A stretch of DNA of 64,000 nucleotides from Diplonema japonicum (GCA_964019335.1 OZ025654.1:558001-622000); one strand, 5' to 3'. Shown: positions 1 through 11,486, counted from the stretch's first letter. Numbers and translations are program-made. Notes: generated by a model from the letters alone, not told the origin.

Positions 1-440
1 AAGTCGTGCGGGGCGGAGACAACGGGCCATGCTGATGCATCGTAAGCAACTTCTTTGAAGGTGTAGTCTCGTTGGAAGGGCGTTGATGCAGTGCGCTGCC
101 CGCCGATCCAGTGCGACGATGCTGGCTGGGAGCACACCGCATCTGCCCCACCGTGGAGGCACGTCCTGTCACCGTCCTGCTGCCACACCATGCACTCTGG
201 GTTGTAGCAGCATGCGATGTGACAATCACTAGGAGTGAATCTGTTCGGGTTTCTCTCCATGTTTGTACACGTCATCCCGCCCACATCCTTCTCAAACACA
301 CACCCCCCGGGCCCAGACCCACACCCTTTTGGATCGTCTCCGTAATGAAACCTCCATGCATTCCCAAACGGAACCTCCACTTTGCCCTCTGCGGCCACCA
401 ATGACACCGCAGCAGATGCCAGTACAATGGATAGCTTCAT
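1..440 (-). CDS. Secreted GH2 glycosidase, N-terminal part (runs off left edge)
   Basis: The gene starts with ATG at 440 and is open to the window edge, about 146 codons. It begins with a signal peptide (MKLSIVLASAAVSLVAA) and is paralogous to the complete GH2 gene at 7948-10671. DNA is essentially identical to that gene over roughly 1-105 and 270-440. Between these the Cys-rich, PAN/apple-like segment (DCHIACCYNPECMVWQQ core kept) is strongly diverged but still in frame, so this looks like a real second gene and not a broken copy. The catalytic region lies outside the window, so activity cannot be judged. The name rests on the paralog. Confidence 0.75.
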   Translation of the reverse strand, partial: MKLSIVLASAAVSLVAAEGKVEVPFGNAWRFHYGDDPKGCGSGPGGCVFEKDVGGMTCTNMERNPNRFTPSDCHIACCYNPECMVWQQDGDRTCLHGGADAVCSQPASSHWIGGQRTASTPFQRDYTFKEVAYDASAWPVVSAPHD

Positions 441-699
441 TCTCCCCCCTTTTTTTCTCCTTATTATTCTTTCTTTTTACAAGAAAATGACCGCCGCGAG
501 CAAACGAAAAATAGGGAGAAGAAACAAGAAGTCAGAAAAGAAAGAAAGAAACATGGCATGGGAAAAAGGGACTGCTCACGTTAAGCCACTCAGCGCAACA
601 AAACACAAAAACACGATTCATATTTTTTCCCTCCCATGATAAACACCCCTAACCCTAATGGCCTAATGGGGCACTGAATGAAGTAAAAAAAAAAAAAAA
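441..699. other. Spacer upstream of the left GH2 gene
   Basis: A purine-rich stretch (coding sense) lies directly upstream of the GH2 start, then AT-rich sequence and a poly(A) run (about 687-700) abutting the 3' end of a LINE fragment. Two CCCTAA-like hexamers occur near 646-660. No gene seen. Confidence 0.5.
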
Positions 700-2158
700 T
701 ATATATATGAGTTAAAGGAAGTCTTTGTGAGACGCCCCCTTGTTCTCATGCTCTACCTGCACCTATCCCCCTTCAGCAGCGGTTTCTCCTTCTTCGGTGG
801 TCGTGCCGGCCTCCTCCCCAGCTTGGCTACTTTTTCCCTTCTTTCCTTTGCCCATTGCTTCCCCAGCTCCTCCAGGTCGTACTTGGTCTTCGTTGATGCA
901 AAGATTGCTCTTCTACTCCACCCGATCGCCGCCTTCGTCCCTCCGATTGATCGCAGCGTATGTACTCTCTTGCATGGTTCAGCAGGGAAGGCCCTCCTTC
1001 CTTTCACCTTCTTCTGCAGTCTCCCTAGTTCCCATGTGTTCCACACCTTCTTCATCACCGTGTGCAGTCTCCTGGCCTTCTGTCGCACCTCTGCCAACTC
1101 CCCTAGCTTCCCTCCAAGGGATTTCTGGGTCACGTTTTCGAAATCCAGCGCCAGCTCCACCGTCGACACTGCCGTGCTTCTGTTCCCTCCATACCAGCGC
1201 AGCTGCTTGAGCCATTTCAGCACCGGTTTCGTGTACTCCTTCAGGGTGTTGCCGGTCTGCAGCCTCGCGAACTCCTCCTCTGTTGGTGCTGGGTGTGCCT
1301 CCCCCTCCGTGATCTCCAGCCATTGGTGTGTCCGGTAGATCTGCTGCCTCTTTGCCTGCAGGGCTGCGTCGCGTTCCCCCACCACAGCCAGCAGGTAACG
1401 CTGGGTCTTCTCGAGCCTGTCCTTGTCCTCCTTGGCCGCTTCCCTCGGGAGGATGCCATGGAGCCTCATGCACGGTTCTAGGCCTGTTCGTGTCGTGCCT
1501 GCATGTGCCTCCCGTTGCCCTACTTCGACAGCCAGTTCGCACTCCCACAGTGCATGCTCCAGGATGTTGGATACCTGTTGCATCTGACCGCATACGTCGC
1601 AGCGTGCCGTTGCGGGTTCGTCCTGCTGCCTCTGCTCCGCCAGCAGCATGCGCTCCAGCTCCGCGACTTCCCCTTCTCCTCCCGCCTCTCTTTCTTCTTC
1701 GTCTTCTGAGTCGTCTCGGGAATCTTCTTCGTCCACCTCATCCTCCGTCGGTGGGATGTGTGCCACTGCGTCCGTCCGCCATCCCCGTGGGTGGATGTAG
1801 AAAACCGCGCCTGTGATCACCCTGCGTAGGTTCCTTGCTGCGATGGGGTCCGACGACGCCAGCTTCCCCCATAGCTCGTTTGTCTCGACAGCGGCTGCCG
1901 TCGCCATTCCTTTCATGGAGCTCCGTTTTCCCATGATGGCCTCCGCTTCACCACGCCTGAGCTTGTCTCTGATGTAGTGTCGGAACCGCTCCTTCTCCAT
2001 GGCCTTGGTGTCCTTCAGCTGGTCCCAGGTTGCTTGCACCATGGGTAGCCACCTCTGCTTCAGGTTTCCCACCAGGCCCAGCGCCTTCTTCCCTTCCCGG
2101 TACAGCTTTGCGATGTCGTTGCAGCGTGCCCACAGTTGGTCGTCCTTCCTGCATGCCT
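700..2158 (-). mobile_element. 5'-truncated LINE copy (L1), C-terminal ORF intact
   Basis: This is the 3' third of the same LINE family as the near-full copy at 2540-7215. An open frame of about 470 codons ends with a stop at 753. It carries the post-RT region: a CxxC...H...C zinc-knuckle-like motif (CDVCGQ ... EHALWEC), an acidic stretch, and the motif RRAIFAS near the C-terminus, ending LLKGDRCR. Unlike the other two long copies it has no frameshift near ELGR, so it shows the intact reading of this region. The 5' break is at about 2158, where homology to L2 stops and A-rich DNA begins. The 3' end (700-730, minus sense) finishes in AACTCATATAT followed by T-rich sequence. Confidence 0.85.
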
Positions 2159-2539
2159 GAAAAAAAGAAGAGACATTTAAAAAGATTTAAAGAGTAAAGT
2201 AGAAGCATTCGTTCCATTTTATTTATTCGGTGAATGAACGTAGCTTTTTCTTTTCTCTTTCCAAAGGAAGAAAAAGTATTCTCAAGCAGTGGTTAAGTTG
2301 TTTTGTCAATACTAAAGAATAATATTACGACTTATGCCCCTTGTTGTTTTGCATGTAAAGAACTTGTCCCGATTTTAGTGGCGCCAGTATGTGACACGGC
2401 GGCCACCCTCGTGACAAAGGGAGAGGCACAGAAACACTAACAAGAGGGGATGTTGGGAGGCATGCTTCACTGGCACAAGGCCGCAGATGCTTGCCAGACC
2501 TAGTGAAACCACCTCCTTGTTCGATGTTCAATGTAAAAA
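2159..2539. other. Spacer between two LINE copies
   Basis: AT-rich from 2159 to 2340, then a GC-richer segment (2360-2530) just before the 3' end of the next LINE copy. I see no coding signal in it. Confidence 0.4.
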
Positions 2540-5500
2540 AAATATATGAGTTAAAGGAAGTCTTTGTGAGACGCCCCCTTGTTCTCATCTTCTACCTGCA
2601 CCTATCCCCTTTCAGCAGCGGGTTCTCCTCCTTTGGTGGTCTTGCCGGCCTTCTCCCCAGCCTGGCCGCTCTTTCTCTTCGTTCTCTCGCCCATTGTCCT
2701 TTCAATGCCTCTAGGTCATGCTTGGTCTTCGGTGATGCAAATATCGCCCTCCTGTTCCATCCGATCACCGCCTTTGTCCTCCCGATGGATCGTAGTGTGT
2801 GCACCCTTGTGCTCGGCTCAGCTGGGAAGGCCCTCCTTCCTTTCACCTTCTCAGTACCCTCCCTAGCTCCCATGTGTGCCAGATCTTCTTCATCAGTCCA
2901 TGCAATCTCCTCGCTTTCTGCTGTACTTCTGCGAGATCCCCCAGCTTCCCTCCAAGGGTCTTCCCGGTCACGTTCTCGAAATCCAGTGCCAGCTCCACCG
3001 TCGACACTGACGTGTTTCTGCTGCCTGCATACCAGCGCAGTTGCCGCATCCACCTCAGCACCTCCTTCGTGTACTCCCGTAGGACATCCCCTGCCGGTAG
3101 CTTGCCGAAGTCCTTGTCCGACGGTACTGGGTGTTCTTGACCTTGTGTGATCTCCAGCCACTGGTGTGTGTGGTACACCTCCTGCCTCTTCGCTTGTAGG
3201 GCTGCGTCCCGCTCCCCCACCACCGCCAGCAGGTACCTCTGCGTTCCTTCGAGCCTTTCCCTGACATCCTTCCCTGCTCCCCTTGGCAGGATGCCATGCA
3301 GCTTCGTACACGGTTCCAGCCCCCTGCGCGTCATGCCTTCGTGTTCTTCCCGCTGTTGCACTTCCTTGGCCTTTTCGCACTCCCACAGTGCGTGCTCCAG
3401 CATGTTGGGCAGCTGTTGCTCCTGACCGCAGATGTCGCAGTGTGCCGTCGTGGGTTCGGCCTGCTTAGCTTCTTGCTTCCTCGCCTCCGCAATCAGCCAC
3501 TTTTCGGTGTCCTGTCCTTTCTCTTCTTCTTCTTCTTGTTCATCTTCAGCCTCGTCTTCTTCTCCTTCCGCCATCGGGATGTGCTCCACCGTGTCCGTGC
3601 GCCATCCCCGTGGGTTGATGTAGAACACTGCCCCCGAGATGATCCTTCGCACATCCCTTGCTGCAATCGGGTCCGTCACCACCAGCGTCCTCCACAGCGC
3701 GTTGGTCTCCGCTGCTGCCGCAGCTTCCATGCCCCCCATGGTGCTCCGTTTGCTCATGATTTCCTGTGCTTCCGTCCGCCTGAGTCGGTCCCTGATGTAG
3801 TGCTTGTAGGGCTCCTTTTCCAGTGCGTGGGTGTCCTTCAGCTGTGCCCAGCTTAACTTGATCTGAGGCAGCCACCTTTCCATCATGATGCCCACCGGTC
3901 CCAGCGGTATCTTCTTCCCGCTGTACCGTTTGGCAATGGCGTCGCAGCGTGTCCACAGCTTGTCGTCCTTCTTGCAGGCTCTGTATAGGGGAGCATAAGT
4001 GCTCTGTATGCGGCTGTCATCTGTGGGTGGCTCGTGTGTCCCGGCAGTGTCACGGATAGTACTGTGCCTGGGTTCCTGGTGCAGTACTTCTGCCCCCAGA
4101 GCGTGTACGTGGTCTCCTTCACCAGCGTGGCCATTTGTCCCGTTTTCGGCGGTGAGAATGGGCAGTCGTAGAGGCAGCTCGGTAGGATCGTGCTGCTGAT
4201 GATCTTCGCCTTCTGCTGAAAGGACAACGGCGTTGCTCCCAGCCTGCTCAGCGTCCCGAGTGCCTCCGCCGTCCTGTCGCCGTTGGTTTGCGGCCTGCCG
4301 TCTGTCCGCAGCTTGGCTCCCAGTACTCCTACAGTCCGTGTCGGCTGCAGTTCCTCGCCTTTCACCTTCACCTCCGGTGTCTTCCTGTTCACTGCAAAGG
4401 TCTTCGTCTTCCTGGTGTTGAGCTTCATCCCCACCTGTTTGCAGAAGGCTTTCACTGCGTCTACGCCTTCCTGCAACGCCGCACCGAGCCGTGCCAAGAG
4501 GTATGCATCGTCCGCGTAAGACAGCGAGCGGACCCCTGTGTCGTTCTCCACCTGCTTCATTAGTACCGCCAACAGCGCGTTGATGAGTACCACTGAAATC
4601 GGGCATCCCTGAAGGATTCCATTGGTTGTGTGGAACTCCTCCCCCACGCCTGCTGCGTACCTGAACCGTCTTCGCATGCCTGCGTACATTCCTTTCAGTG
4701 CCCTGAGGATGCCTGTGTCCATGCCCATGTCCTCCACCAGCTCCAGAACCAGCTGTTGCGGTACACTGTCAAAGCATTTCGCAAAGTCGAGTGCCACCCC
4801 GACTTTTCCCCTCCAGAATGGATTCTTCGATGTCAAGGGCGAGGTCCAAAAGTGCGTCCTCTGTCCCGAAACCAGTGCGGAATCCGTATTGCTTGTCGTG
4901 TATCCATTTCTCCTGCCAGATGAGGATATCAGACAGTCGCGCGCATGCCCAGAGTCTGTACACCGCAGATGTGACTGTGATAGGCCTGTGCTCCAGTGGT
5001 CCCGCATCGTCGCACTTCGGTACGAGGGTAACCAGTGCCGTTTTCATGGCTTCCGGCCACCTCCCCGTTGCTTCGATCGCATGGAAGAGCATCGCCCAGG
5101 CGTCTAGTACTGACTCTGGTAGTTTCCGTAGCTCTAGCATCCTCCACCCGTCGATGCCGCGCTTTTCTTGCTTTTCTTTCTGAGCACTTCCCTCAGCCTT
5201 GCTCCCGTCAGTTGTGTCCTCTCCATCTCATGCCGTTGCACGAACTTGCTGTACTTTGCCTTGAAGGGGGCATAGAGGGGCTCCGGTCGGGACTCGTATT
5301 TCGCAAAGACGGTCTTCCACGCCTTGCGCATGACGCTGTCGATCAGTCCGGGGGACGCAAAGAGCACCATCCCTTCCTTGACCGCCCTGGTTCCGTCGCT
5401 TTGACGATTGCCTTTCGCGACTTTTACCAGTCTTGTTGTCTCGCGTCCTGCTGCAACCTCGGCCAGGTATTCTCGTCTCCGTGACGTGTTCGCCTCGGTC

Positions 5501-7215
5501 CTTTTCTTCCGTTCCTCAGCTGCAATTGCGTCTTCCATGTTCAGCGCTGCTGCCAGCATGTCCTCTATGAGAACAGCGTCGTGCGGCACCGGTTCAGCTG
5601 GTACTGCCAGAGCCTTTGCTTCCCTGTTCACGTTTCTTATCGTGTTCAGGGTCGGCTTGCTTAGCCCCTTGTCCTCAACTGCTTGCTCGAGCTGTTGTTG
5701 CAGTGTCCGCGTCTTGAGCTTCAGCTTTTCCAGTCGCGCTTGCCATGTTGTAGCTGCACCCACCGTTCCCGTCGTCGTTGGTGCACACACTTCCTTCTCC
5801 TTTGTGCTGGTGTGTTTGCCTCTTCCGACGTACGCTGCCCTCCCCGGCGTCCCCACTGGTTGGTCTATGAGGAGGTCTTCGGTGCACCGGGAGAGGGTCT
5901 CGAAGGCTTTTGTTATATTTCCTTCGTGCAGGTACTGTCGGAATCCGGCTGCTTCCACTGCTTCGGCTCCTTGTTCTTCCGTTGGCTCATCTGCCGTCTC
6001 CAGACCCCTCGGCAGCATGTATCGTTGTACCGTCATCCTGAATCTGTCGAGCTCAAGTGCAACCGTCAGTGTCCGGTGATCCGTCCCCTTGATCGCTTGG
6101 TTCACTTGGCATCCGGTGATGGCCGGTACTGCCTCCGGACTTGCCAGTATCCTGTCGATCCGCGTGGCGCAGTTCTCCCGTACAAACGTTGGATCAGGTT
6201 GTTTCCCTCTCCATTTTGCGCATAGGTCCGCTGTGTCCGCCCATCCTGCCTGCAGTGCCTTCCGCAGTTCCGGGGATCTTGCCTCGTCGGTGTTGAAGTC
6301 GCCAACGACGAGTATTGGCACATTGCCGAGCTCCTTCGCCTTCTTCCGCAGGATGTAGTGGAGGAGGGTCTCCCTCTTTGCGGTCTCTTCACGTCCTGTT
6401 CCTGCCGGGCAGTATATCGATATGATATGTAGCCATCTGCGTTTGCCATCGATTGCGACCTGAGTGTGCAGCCACCTCCTGCGTTGTTCTTCAGATTGGT
6501 CGTTGGTGTCCAGAGAACCTGGCAATGCTGTCCTGGGTTCTCGGATTAGGGTTGCCAGTCCTCCCCTCTGAGCTACCCAGTTCGAAGCGATTCCCTCCAC
6601 CTTCCTTCCCGGCTGCGGCGGTCCCCACATCGGCTTCCACTTCTTCTTCGTCTTCTTCCCGAGCTCCCGCTCCATCTCCTGCTGCCCAGCTAAGGTCAGC
6701 GCCGTCTCCTGCGTGCAGATCACGTCGACGTCCAGCTTCGTCGTAACCTCCTCTATTTGGTTGCGTAGGGAGGCCACGTTCACTGTCGACACGTACATGT
6801 TGGGCCCAGGGTTCGGATGTATCCCCTGCGCCGTGAGCCTCGCGAAGTCCTCTTCCTCCTCTGACCCCGGTTTCCGCCTCCCCGTTTTCAGTTAGGGAGG
6901 TTTCCAATGCAGCTCACGCATTGTTCCCGCCTGCAGTTCTCCATGGCGCACACCCTCGCCCTCCTGCCTTTCAGCTGGCCATGACATGACCCGCATTGAC
7001 CCTGTGAGGCTTGGTAGGTCGCAGACCAAGCATGGACATGCACCTTCTGCTTCTTCTTCTCCTTGCCTTGCAGCTTCCCTTCCGACGAGGTTGTTGGCTT
7101 CCTGTGGCCGGGGCTGCTGGGGTCGGGCTTCTTCGGCGACGGAGAGGGTGAGGGAGTCTGGCTCCTCTGTCACTTCGGTGACGCTGCCTTGTTCGTGTTC
7201 GTGTTCGTGCTTGTC
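2540..7215 (-). mobile_element. Near-full-length APE-type LINE retrotransposon (L2)
   Basis: About 4.7 kb, in minus order: a short ORF1-like frame (7173-6892) with a CxxC segment; a 2A-like HPNPGP motif (about 6802-6819); an apurinic endonuclease domain (about 6798-5900; motifs ICTQET, VVGDFNTDEA, TRIDRILAS, GTDHRTL); reverse transcriptase (about 5170-4350; RPITV, QYGFRTGFG, DFAKCFDS, QGCPISVVL, SYADDAYLLA); a zinc-knuckle-like motif; and a C-terminal basic tail ending LLKGDRCR. The reading is broken by frameshifts near 5160, 4790, 4000 and 2850, so this copy is inactive as it stands. It follows L1 head to tail. APE endonuclease plus RT defines the LINE (non-LTR) class; the clade is undetermined. 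Confidence 0.93.
2592..6890 (-). pseudogene. LINE endonuclease/reverse transcriptase ORF2, frameshifted
   Basis: The polyprotein would nick target DNA and reverse-transcribe the element's RNA there. Endonuclease residues readable include the ET of ICTQET, D and N of GDFN, and D/H of GTDHRT. RT has the SYADD active-site box and the upstream DFAKCFDS aspartates. Frames change at about 5160 (between SKK and GIDGW), 4790 (between GKSRGG and VALDFAK), 4000 (before YRACKKDD) and 2850 (after ELGR). The last two breaks are also present in the copy at 51634-53716. In the endonuclease frame a TAA separates the ORF1-like segment from ORF2; whether it is a natural boundary or a mutation cannot be told. 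Confidence 0.85.
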
Positions 7216-7947
7216 TTTTTCGGGGAAAAAAAAAAAAAAAAAGAAGAAATAAACGCTAGAAAGCTCTCAGCACAAAGTGCATAAGGTAGTAAAATCTTCT
7301 TAAACCTTTGAAAGAAAACAGATGAAAAAGAAAGAAGTTCTTTATGAATTGCAATGTGTAGGTTCCATACCAGGGATGGAGCGAAACAACATCACAACAC
7401 GGAAATCTCTTTTGCATCGCAAGGACAGAACAGCGTTATCTATGTCATGTCTGATCTCATACTCTGCTTCAAAATGAGACTTTATTCGATACAAGAAAGT
7501 GAAATTTGCTTGATTATGATTGCGAACACAAATAAAAATTGATTTAAAGAACACCATGTATTTATACTGTTTTCCCGACAAAAAGAAAGAACTTATAGAC
7601 ACCATCGGGGAGGCCCTATAATACTATTTCCAGACAATTTTCTGTTTTTTTTTTTAATACAAAAGATTGAGTACAAATACGGTGAAACAAAAAAAAAGAA
7701 ATTAACACGTTTGTTGGCGTTTTCCTTTTCCCCCACCCCTTGTTCTTCTACCTGTTTCACGCCTCGGTTCCGAGAGAGAGTTGGAGAAAGAAAAGGGGGA
7801 GGGGGGATATTCAGACGTTCTAATGTCGAGGCAGCATCTTAGGGTTAATAAAAACCCACCAGCCATTTTCGAGGAAACAAAAAAAAAAATAAGGATGCGA
7901 ATTTACACGAAAATAATAGAAAAGAAAGCAAGAACACCAGTTCAGTT
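7216..7947. other. Intergenic spacer, LINE 5' end to GH2 3' end
   Basis: AT-rich with an 18-A run at about 7225 and several smaller A and T runs. Open frames here are short and compositionally biased. I see no gene, RNA or clear repeat. Confidence 0.4.
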
Positions 7948-10671
7948 TCAAGCTTGTATATCGGTGATGTATGAATAGTCCACATCTGGGGAGGCCTTGG
8001 CCACCTCCATCGGAGAGTCCTTGAAGTCTGCCGACGACGGGATGGTGAGGCTGGCAGGGGACAGTCCGTCGCAGTGAGCAGTGAGGACGATAGGCTCGGT
8101 GGGGCAGGTTGCTGCGTAGGTGACCGGACCAGACAGGCTGTCGATGCTGGCGGCCATCTCTCTCTCAGGGGAGGTGCAGTCGACGGTGGGCTGCACGAAG
8201 ACCCTGGCCAGACCCCCGTAGGTCAGGATGGTCTTCCCTTGGTTGTGCTGCTGGTTCGTTGTTTGCCCGCTCCCGACACCCGTCACCTTTGCAGGCCCTG
8301 TCACGCTGAAGGTGACGTTCCTTGCATCCCCCACAGCAACCCTCCCAGACCCATCAACGAGCTGCACTCTCACCATCGCAAGGTCCAACCCATCGAGGTA
8401 CAGCTTCTCCCCAGTCCCCGTCGCCTTCGAGGGGACATCGATCACAAGCTCCATCTCCGTCACAGAACCTGCCATCAGAACTGTGTGTTTCCCCACCACA
8501 GACCCGTTCTCCCACCCGAGGAGGGTCGCGTTCTTCACCCCGCCAGTGGAGACCTGCCACGTCGCGGTGCCGTCAGTGACTTGAATCTTCCCCTTGCTCG
8601 CCCCGTCCACAATGAGCTCCGCGTGGCTTGTCGACGCGACGCAGTCGAAAGACGTCGTCGGGGAGTACGCGTCTCCCAGAAGGTTCAGGATGCGCACAAC
8701 AGTCGTGTCCCCCGACACGAGCGGGCGGGACGGCGAGCTCTGGTTGACCATGGCAAGCCAGTTGTTTCGGTACCACCAAGCGTACGCCTTAGGGAACCCG
8801 GCAACGTCGAACTGCCCGAATGTGCACGACACAGCAGGCCAGTTGAACGACTCACCGAAGTAGTCCATCAATGTCCACACACCAATGGACCCAGAGACGT
8901 AGGGGAGCAGCCCAGGGGAGTTCTGACTGTCTTGGCAAGAGTCCGGGCTCAAACCACGATTGTGCTCGCGATCGCTATTGCAGGAGCAGCATTCCGACTG
9001 GACCAAAGGTGTAGAGGGGTTTGACTTATGGAAGTTGACAAAGCTACCACTCCCTTGGTGAGAGAACCCAACCACGTCTATGGACCTGGTAGGGCCTCTC
9101 GCGATAGAGTTTCCGTCCGCGAACATGTTTGCGGTGGTGGCGCGCTCAGGGTCGTAGAGCTTCGCTGCCTTCCTGAAGGCAACATGCGTATCATTCGAGA
9201 GCCATTTGTTGCACTCAAACTCATTGCAGAAGCTCCACACCATGATGGTGGGGTGGTTCCTGTGGTACTTCACCATGTCCGCCATCTCGTTCTTGTACTC
9301 GTACCCGTAGTCCCTGTTCTCGTCCCACGACATGAGCCCCACGTGGGTCAGAACCTCGTACAAGTCGTTGTTGTAAGGGTTGTGCGACATGCGCCAGAAG
9401 TTTCCCCCCAAAGCCTTCTGGCTCTGGGCCCGGAAGAGGGCGAGCCTCGTCGGCATCGCAACCCCGACACCTGCGAAGCTGTTGTGGTGGGAAAACCCGC
9501 GAAGCTGCATCTCCTCGTTGTTCAGGTACAGCTTCTGCTTCCAGTCAACAGTGCGCGCCGCCGTCGTCACGTTCACAGCGTCGCCCGCCATGGACACCAG
9601 CACGCGGTAAGTCTTCGGGTTCCGGACGCTCCACAGCTGCATCGCCGGGGAGGGCAACAGCATGAAGGTGGCGGTTGCAGTCCCCGACAAGGGGAGGCTC
9701 AGCAGCGTCGTGTTCTTCGCGAGAACGGAACCAGTCGCGTCGTCGTACAAAACAGCCGTGACCTCCTCCTGGGCCGACTTCCCCTCTTGCAGGTTCTCCG
9801 CCTCGACAGAAACCTTCAGGTACGTCCCGTCCGACTGGGGGTTCACAAAGACACCGCCGTGGACAAAGTGGGACTGCGGAACAGACACAAGCCTCACCTG
9901 GCGGTAGAGACCACCACCTTCATACCAATGTCCAGACCCGTACGAAGCGTCCACCCTCATCGAGATCACGTTCTTGGCCCCCGGTCCGTACTGCACAGAC
10001 GTGATGTTGTCGAGGCGGAGGGTGAATTGTGTGTACCCACATCGGTGGTCCATGGCGTGCTCCCCGTTGACGTAGATCTCTGTGAAGTGGAAAACACCAT
10101 CGAAGAAGATGTACACCGTCTGGCCTTGGAAGTCCTCCGGGAGGGTGAACTCTTTCCTGTACCATGACACGTTTCTGGGGAGGTACCCGTGGTGATTGTC
10201 TGTGGAGTTGACGAATGTCTGGTTGATGATGAAGTCGTGCGGGGCGGAGACAACGGGCCATGCTGATGCATCGTAAGCAACTTCTTTGAAGGTGTAGTCT
10301 CGTTGGAAGGGCGTTGATGCAGTGCGCTGCCCGCCGGTCCAGGGAGACCGTTTACCTGAGCACACTGTATTTTTCCCACCGTGCACGCATGTGTTGTTGG
10401 GTGCGTCCTGCTGCCACACCATGCACTCTGGGTTGTAGCAGCATGCGATGTGACAGTCTTGTGCGGTGTTCCTGTTCGGGTTCAGTTCCATGTTCGAGCA
10501 CCACATCCCGCCCACATCCTTCTCAAACACACACCCCCCGGGCCCAGACCCACACCCTTTTGGATCGTCTCCGTAATGAAACCTCCATGCATTCCCAAAC
10601 GGAACCTCCACTTTGCCCTCTGCGGCCACCAATGACACCGCAGCAGATGCCAGTACAATGGATAGCTTCAT
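7948..10671 (-). CDS. Secreted beta-galactosidase-like glycoside hydrolase, family 2
   Basis: 907 residues starting at ATG 10671 with a signal peptide (MKLSIVLASAAVSLVAAEG). GH2 enzymes hydrolyse terminal beta-linked sugars (galactose, mannose or glucuronic acid) with retention. Order: a Cys-rich PAN/apple-like insert at about 40-110 (DCHIACCYNPECMVWQQ), the GH2 sugar-binding sandwich (ISWY-type SWYRKEF, YVNGEHAMDHRCGYTQF), an Ig-like domain, the TIM barrel (SHNPYNNDLYEVLTHVGLMSWDE), then C-terminal Ig-like domains. The acid/base glutamate is E484 in WSFCNEFEC and the likely nucleophile is E560 in LVQSECC; both are present. Many N-x-S/T sites fit an extracellular enzyme. Substrate cannot be read from sequence. 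It is a paralog of the gene at the left edge; no intron is needed. The stretch upstream of the ATG is A-rich. Confidence 0.92.
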   Translation of the reverse strand: MKLSIVLASAAVSLVAAEGKVEVPFGNAWRFHYGDDPKGCGSGPGGCVFEKDVGGMWCSNMELNPNRNTAQDCHIACCYNPECMVWQQDAPNNTCVHGGKNTVCSGKRSPWTGGQRTASTPFQRDYTFKEVAYDASAWPVVSAPHDFIINQTFVNSTDNHHGYLPRNVSWYRKEFTLPEDFQGQTVYIFFDGVFHFTEIYVNGEHAMDHRCGYTQFTLRLDNITSVQYGPGAKNVISMRVDASYGSGHWYEGGGLYRQVRLVSVPQSHFVHGGVFVNPQSDGTYLKVSVEAENLQEGKSAQEEVTAVLYDDATGSVLAKNTTLLSLPLSGTATATFMLLPSPAMQLWSVRNPKTYRVLVSMAGDAVNVTTAARTVDWKQKLYLNNEEMQLRGFSHHNSFAGVGVAMPTRLALFRAQSQKALGGNFWRMSHNPYNNDLYEVLTHVGLMSWDENRDYGYEYKNEMADMVKYHRNHPTIMVWSFCNEFECNKWLSNDTHVAFRKAAKLYDPERATTANMFADGNSIARGPTRSIDVVGFSHQGSGSFVNFHKSNPSTPLVQSECCSCNSDREHNRGLSPDSCQDSQNSPGLLPYVSGSIGVWTLMDYFGESFNWPAVSCTFGQFDVAGFPKAYAWWYRNNWLAMVNQSSPSRPLVSGDTTVVRILNLLGDAYSPTTSFDCVASTSHAELIVDGASKGKIQVTDGTATWQVSTGGVKNATLLGWENGSVVGKHTVLMAGSVTEMELVIDVPSKATGTGEKLYLDGLDLAMVRVQLVDGSGRVAVGDARNVTFSVTGPAKVTGVGSGQTTNQQHNQGKTILTYGGLARVFVQPTVDCTSPEREMAASIDSLSGPVTYAATCPTEPIVLTAHCDGLSPASLTIPSSADFKDSPMEVAKASPDVDYSYITDIQA

Positions 10672-11180
10672 ATTTAGTCCCTTTTTTACTTGCTTTCTTT
10701 CCCTCCTTTTGTGTTGTCATATCCACAGGCATTGTTGTCTTGACAAGGGATAAAAAAAAAAGAGTATGGAGGAGGGAAAAAAATGAATTCTTTCGTACGG
10801 CGCCCCCGTATTCACCCCCCTAAGAAAAAGAAAAGGCAATTATGGAATTGAAAAAAAGGGCGCACTAAACGAAATAGATTGTTCTCTCGCACCCACGTTG
10901 AGTACTAAACATGGCCACCCGAACTAGACTCAAAAAAGAACGGGGTGAATCGCAGGGGGCTTATAACAGGACAGGAAGCAAAGCGGGAAAAAAAAGGTGT
11001 CTCTGAAAAAAAGAATTCACCGTGATAGGAAACGAAGTGGGGGTGCATTTGCTTTGGTTTCTTTTTTTAAAGTGTTCGTTTATGTTTATTCAGTTGACTT
11101 AAGTAACAAAGATCTACTTGGGTACGGGTTTCTTGCGAGAACACCAAGCTAGACAGGATCAAAAGAAAAAAAGATTCATT
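10672..11180. other. Intergenic spacer upstream of GH2
   Basis: AT-rich with short A runs. Around 11018-11043 a stretch of about 25 bases resembles the 3' terminus of the second LINE family (element at 59938), so it may be a tiny remnant. No gene seen. Confidence 0.4.
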
Positions 11181-11372
11181 ATCATAGGAACGAAGTGGTT
11201 AGCAATGGCCCGCCGCGGTGGCGTGCCTACCATATGATGCACCCCTTTTGGGGTCGTTCCCTGCTACCCACCGTAGTGCCTAGCTGATGTTTATCTTCCA
11301 ATCCTTTCTTTCCGGCAGCCCCTTCAGCTTGGTCGCCGTCAGCCCCGAAGCAAATAGGGCCCTTCTATCAAT
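11181..11372 (-). mobile_element. 3' fragment of the second LINE family (LINE-II)
   Basis: About 190 bp closely matching the 3' end of the element at 59938-61272, including the shared GGCCCGCCGC and CTACCCACCGTAGTGCC stretches, and part of the C-terminal coding region (equivalent of FDRRALFASG). It is 5'-truncated into an A-run at about 11373. Confidence 0.75.
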
Positions 11373-11486
11373 GAAAAAAAAAAGAATCTCCCTCTCTTCC
11401 TTATTTCTTTTTTATTCTTAGTTGGCCCGAAAAAAAGCGCCCCAACACGAGAAGGTTGCTCCTGTATATTTCTTTTTTAATAATAA

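Noticed and set aside
646-660. CCCTAA-like hexamers suggesting an interstitial or nearby telomere
   Set aside because: Only two adjacent hexamers, no array; too little to call a telomeric repeat.
8074-10167. Long plus-strand frames opposite the GH2 gene
   Set aside because: Antisense shadows of a GC-rich gene with clear GH2 motifs on the minus strand.
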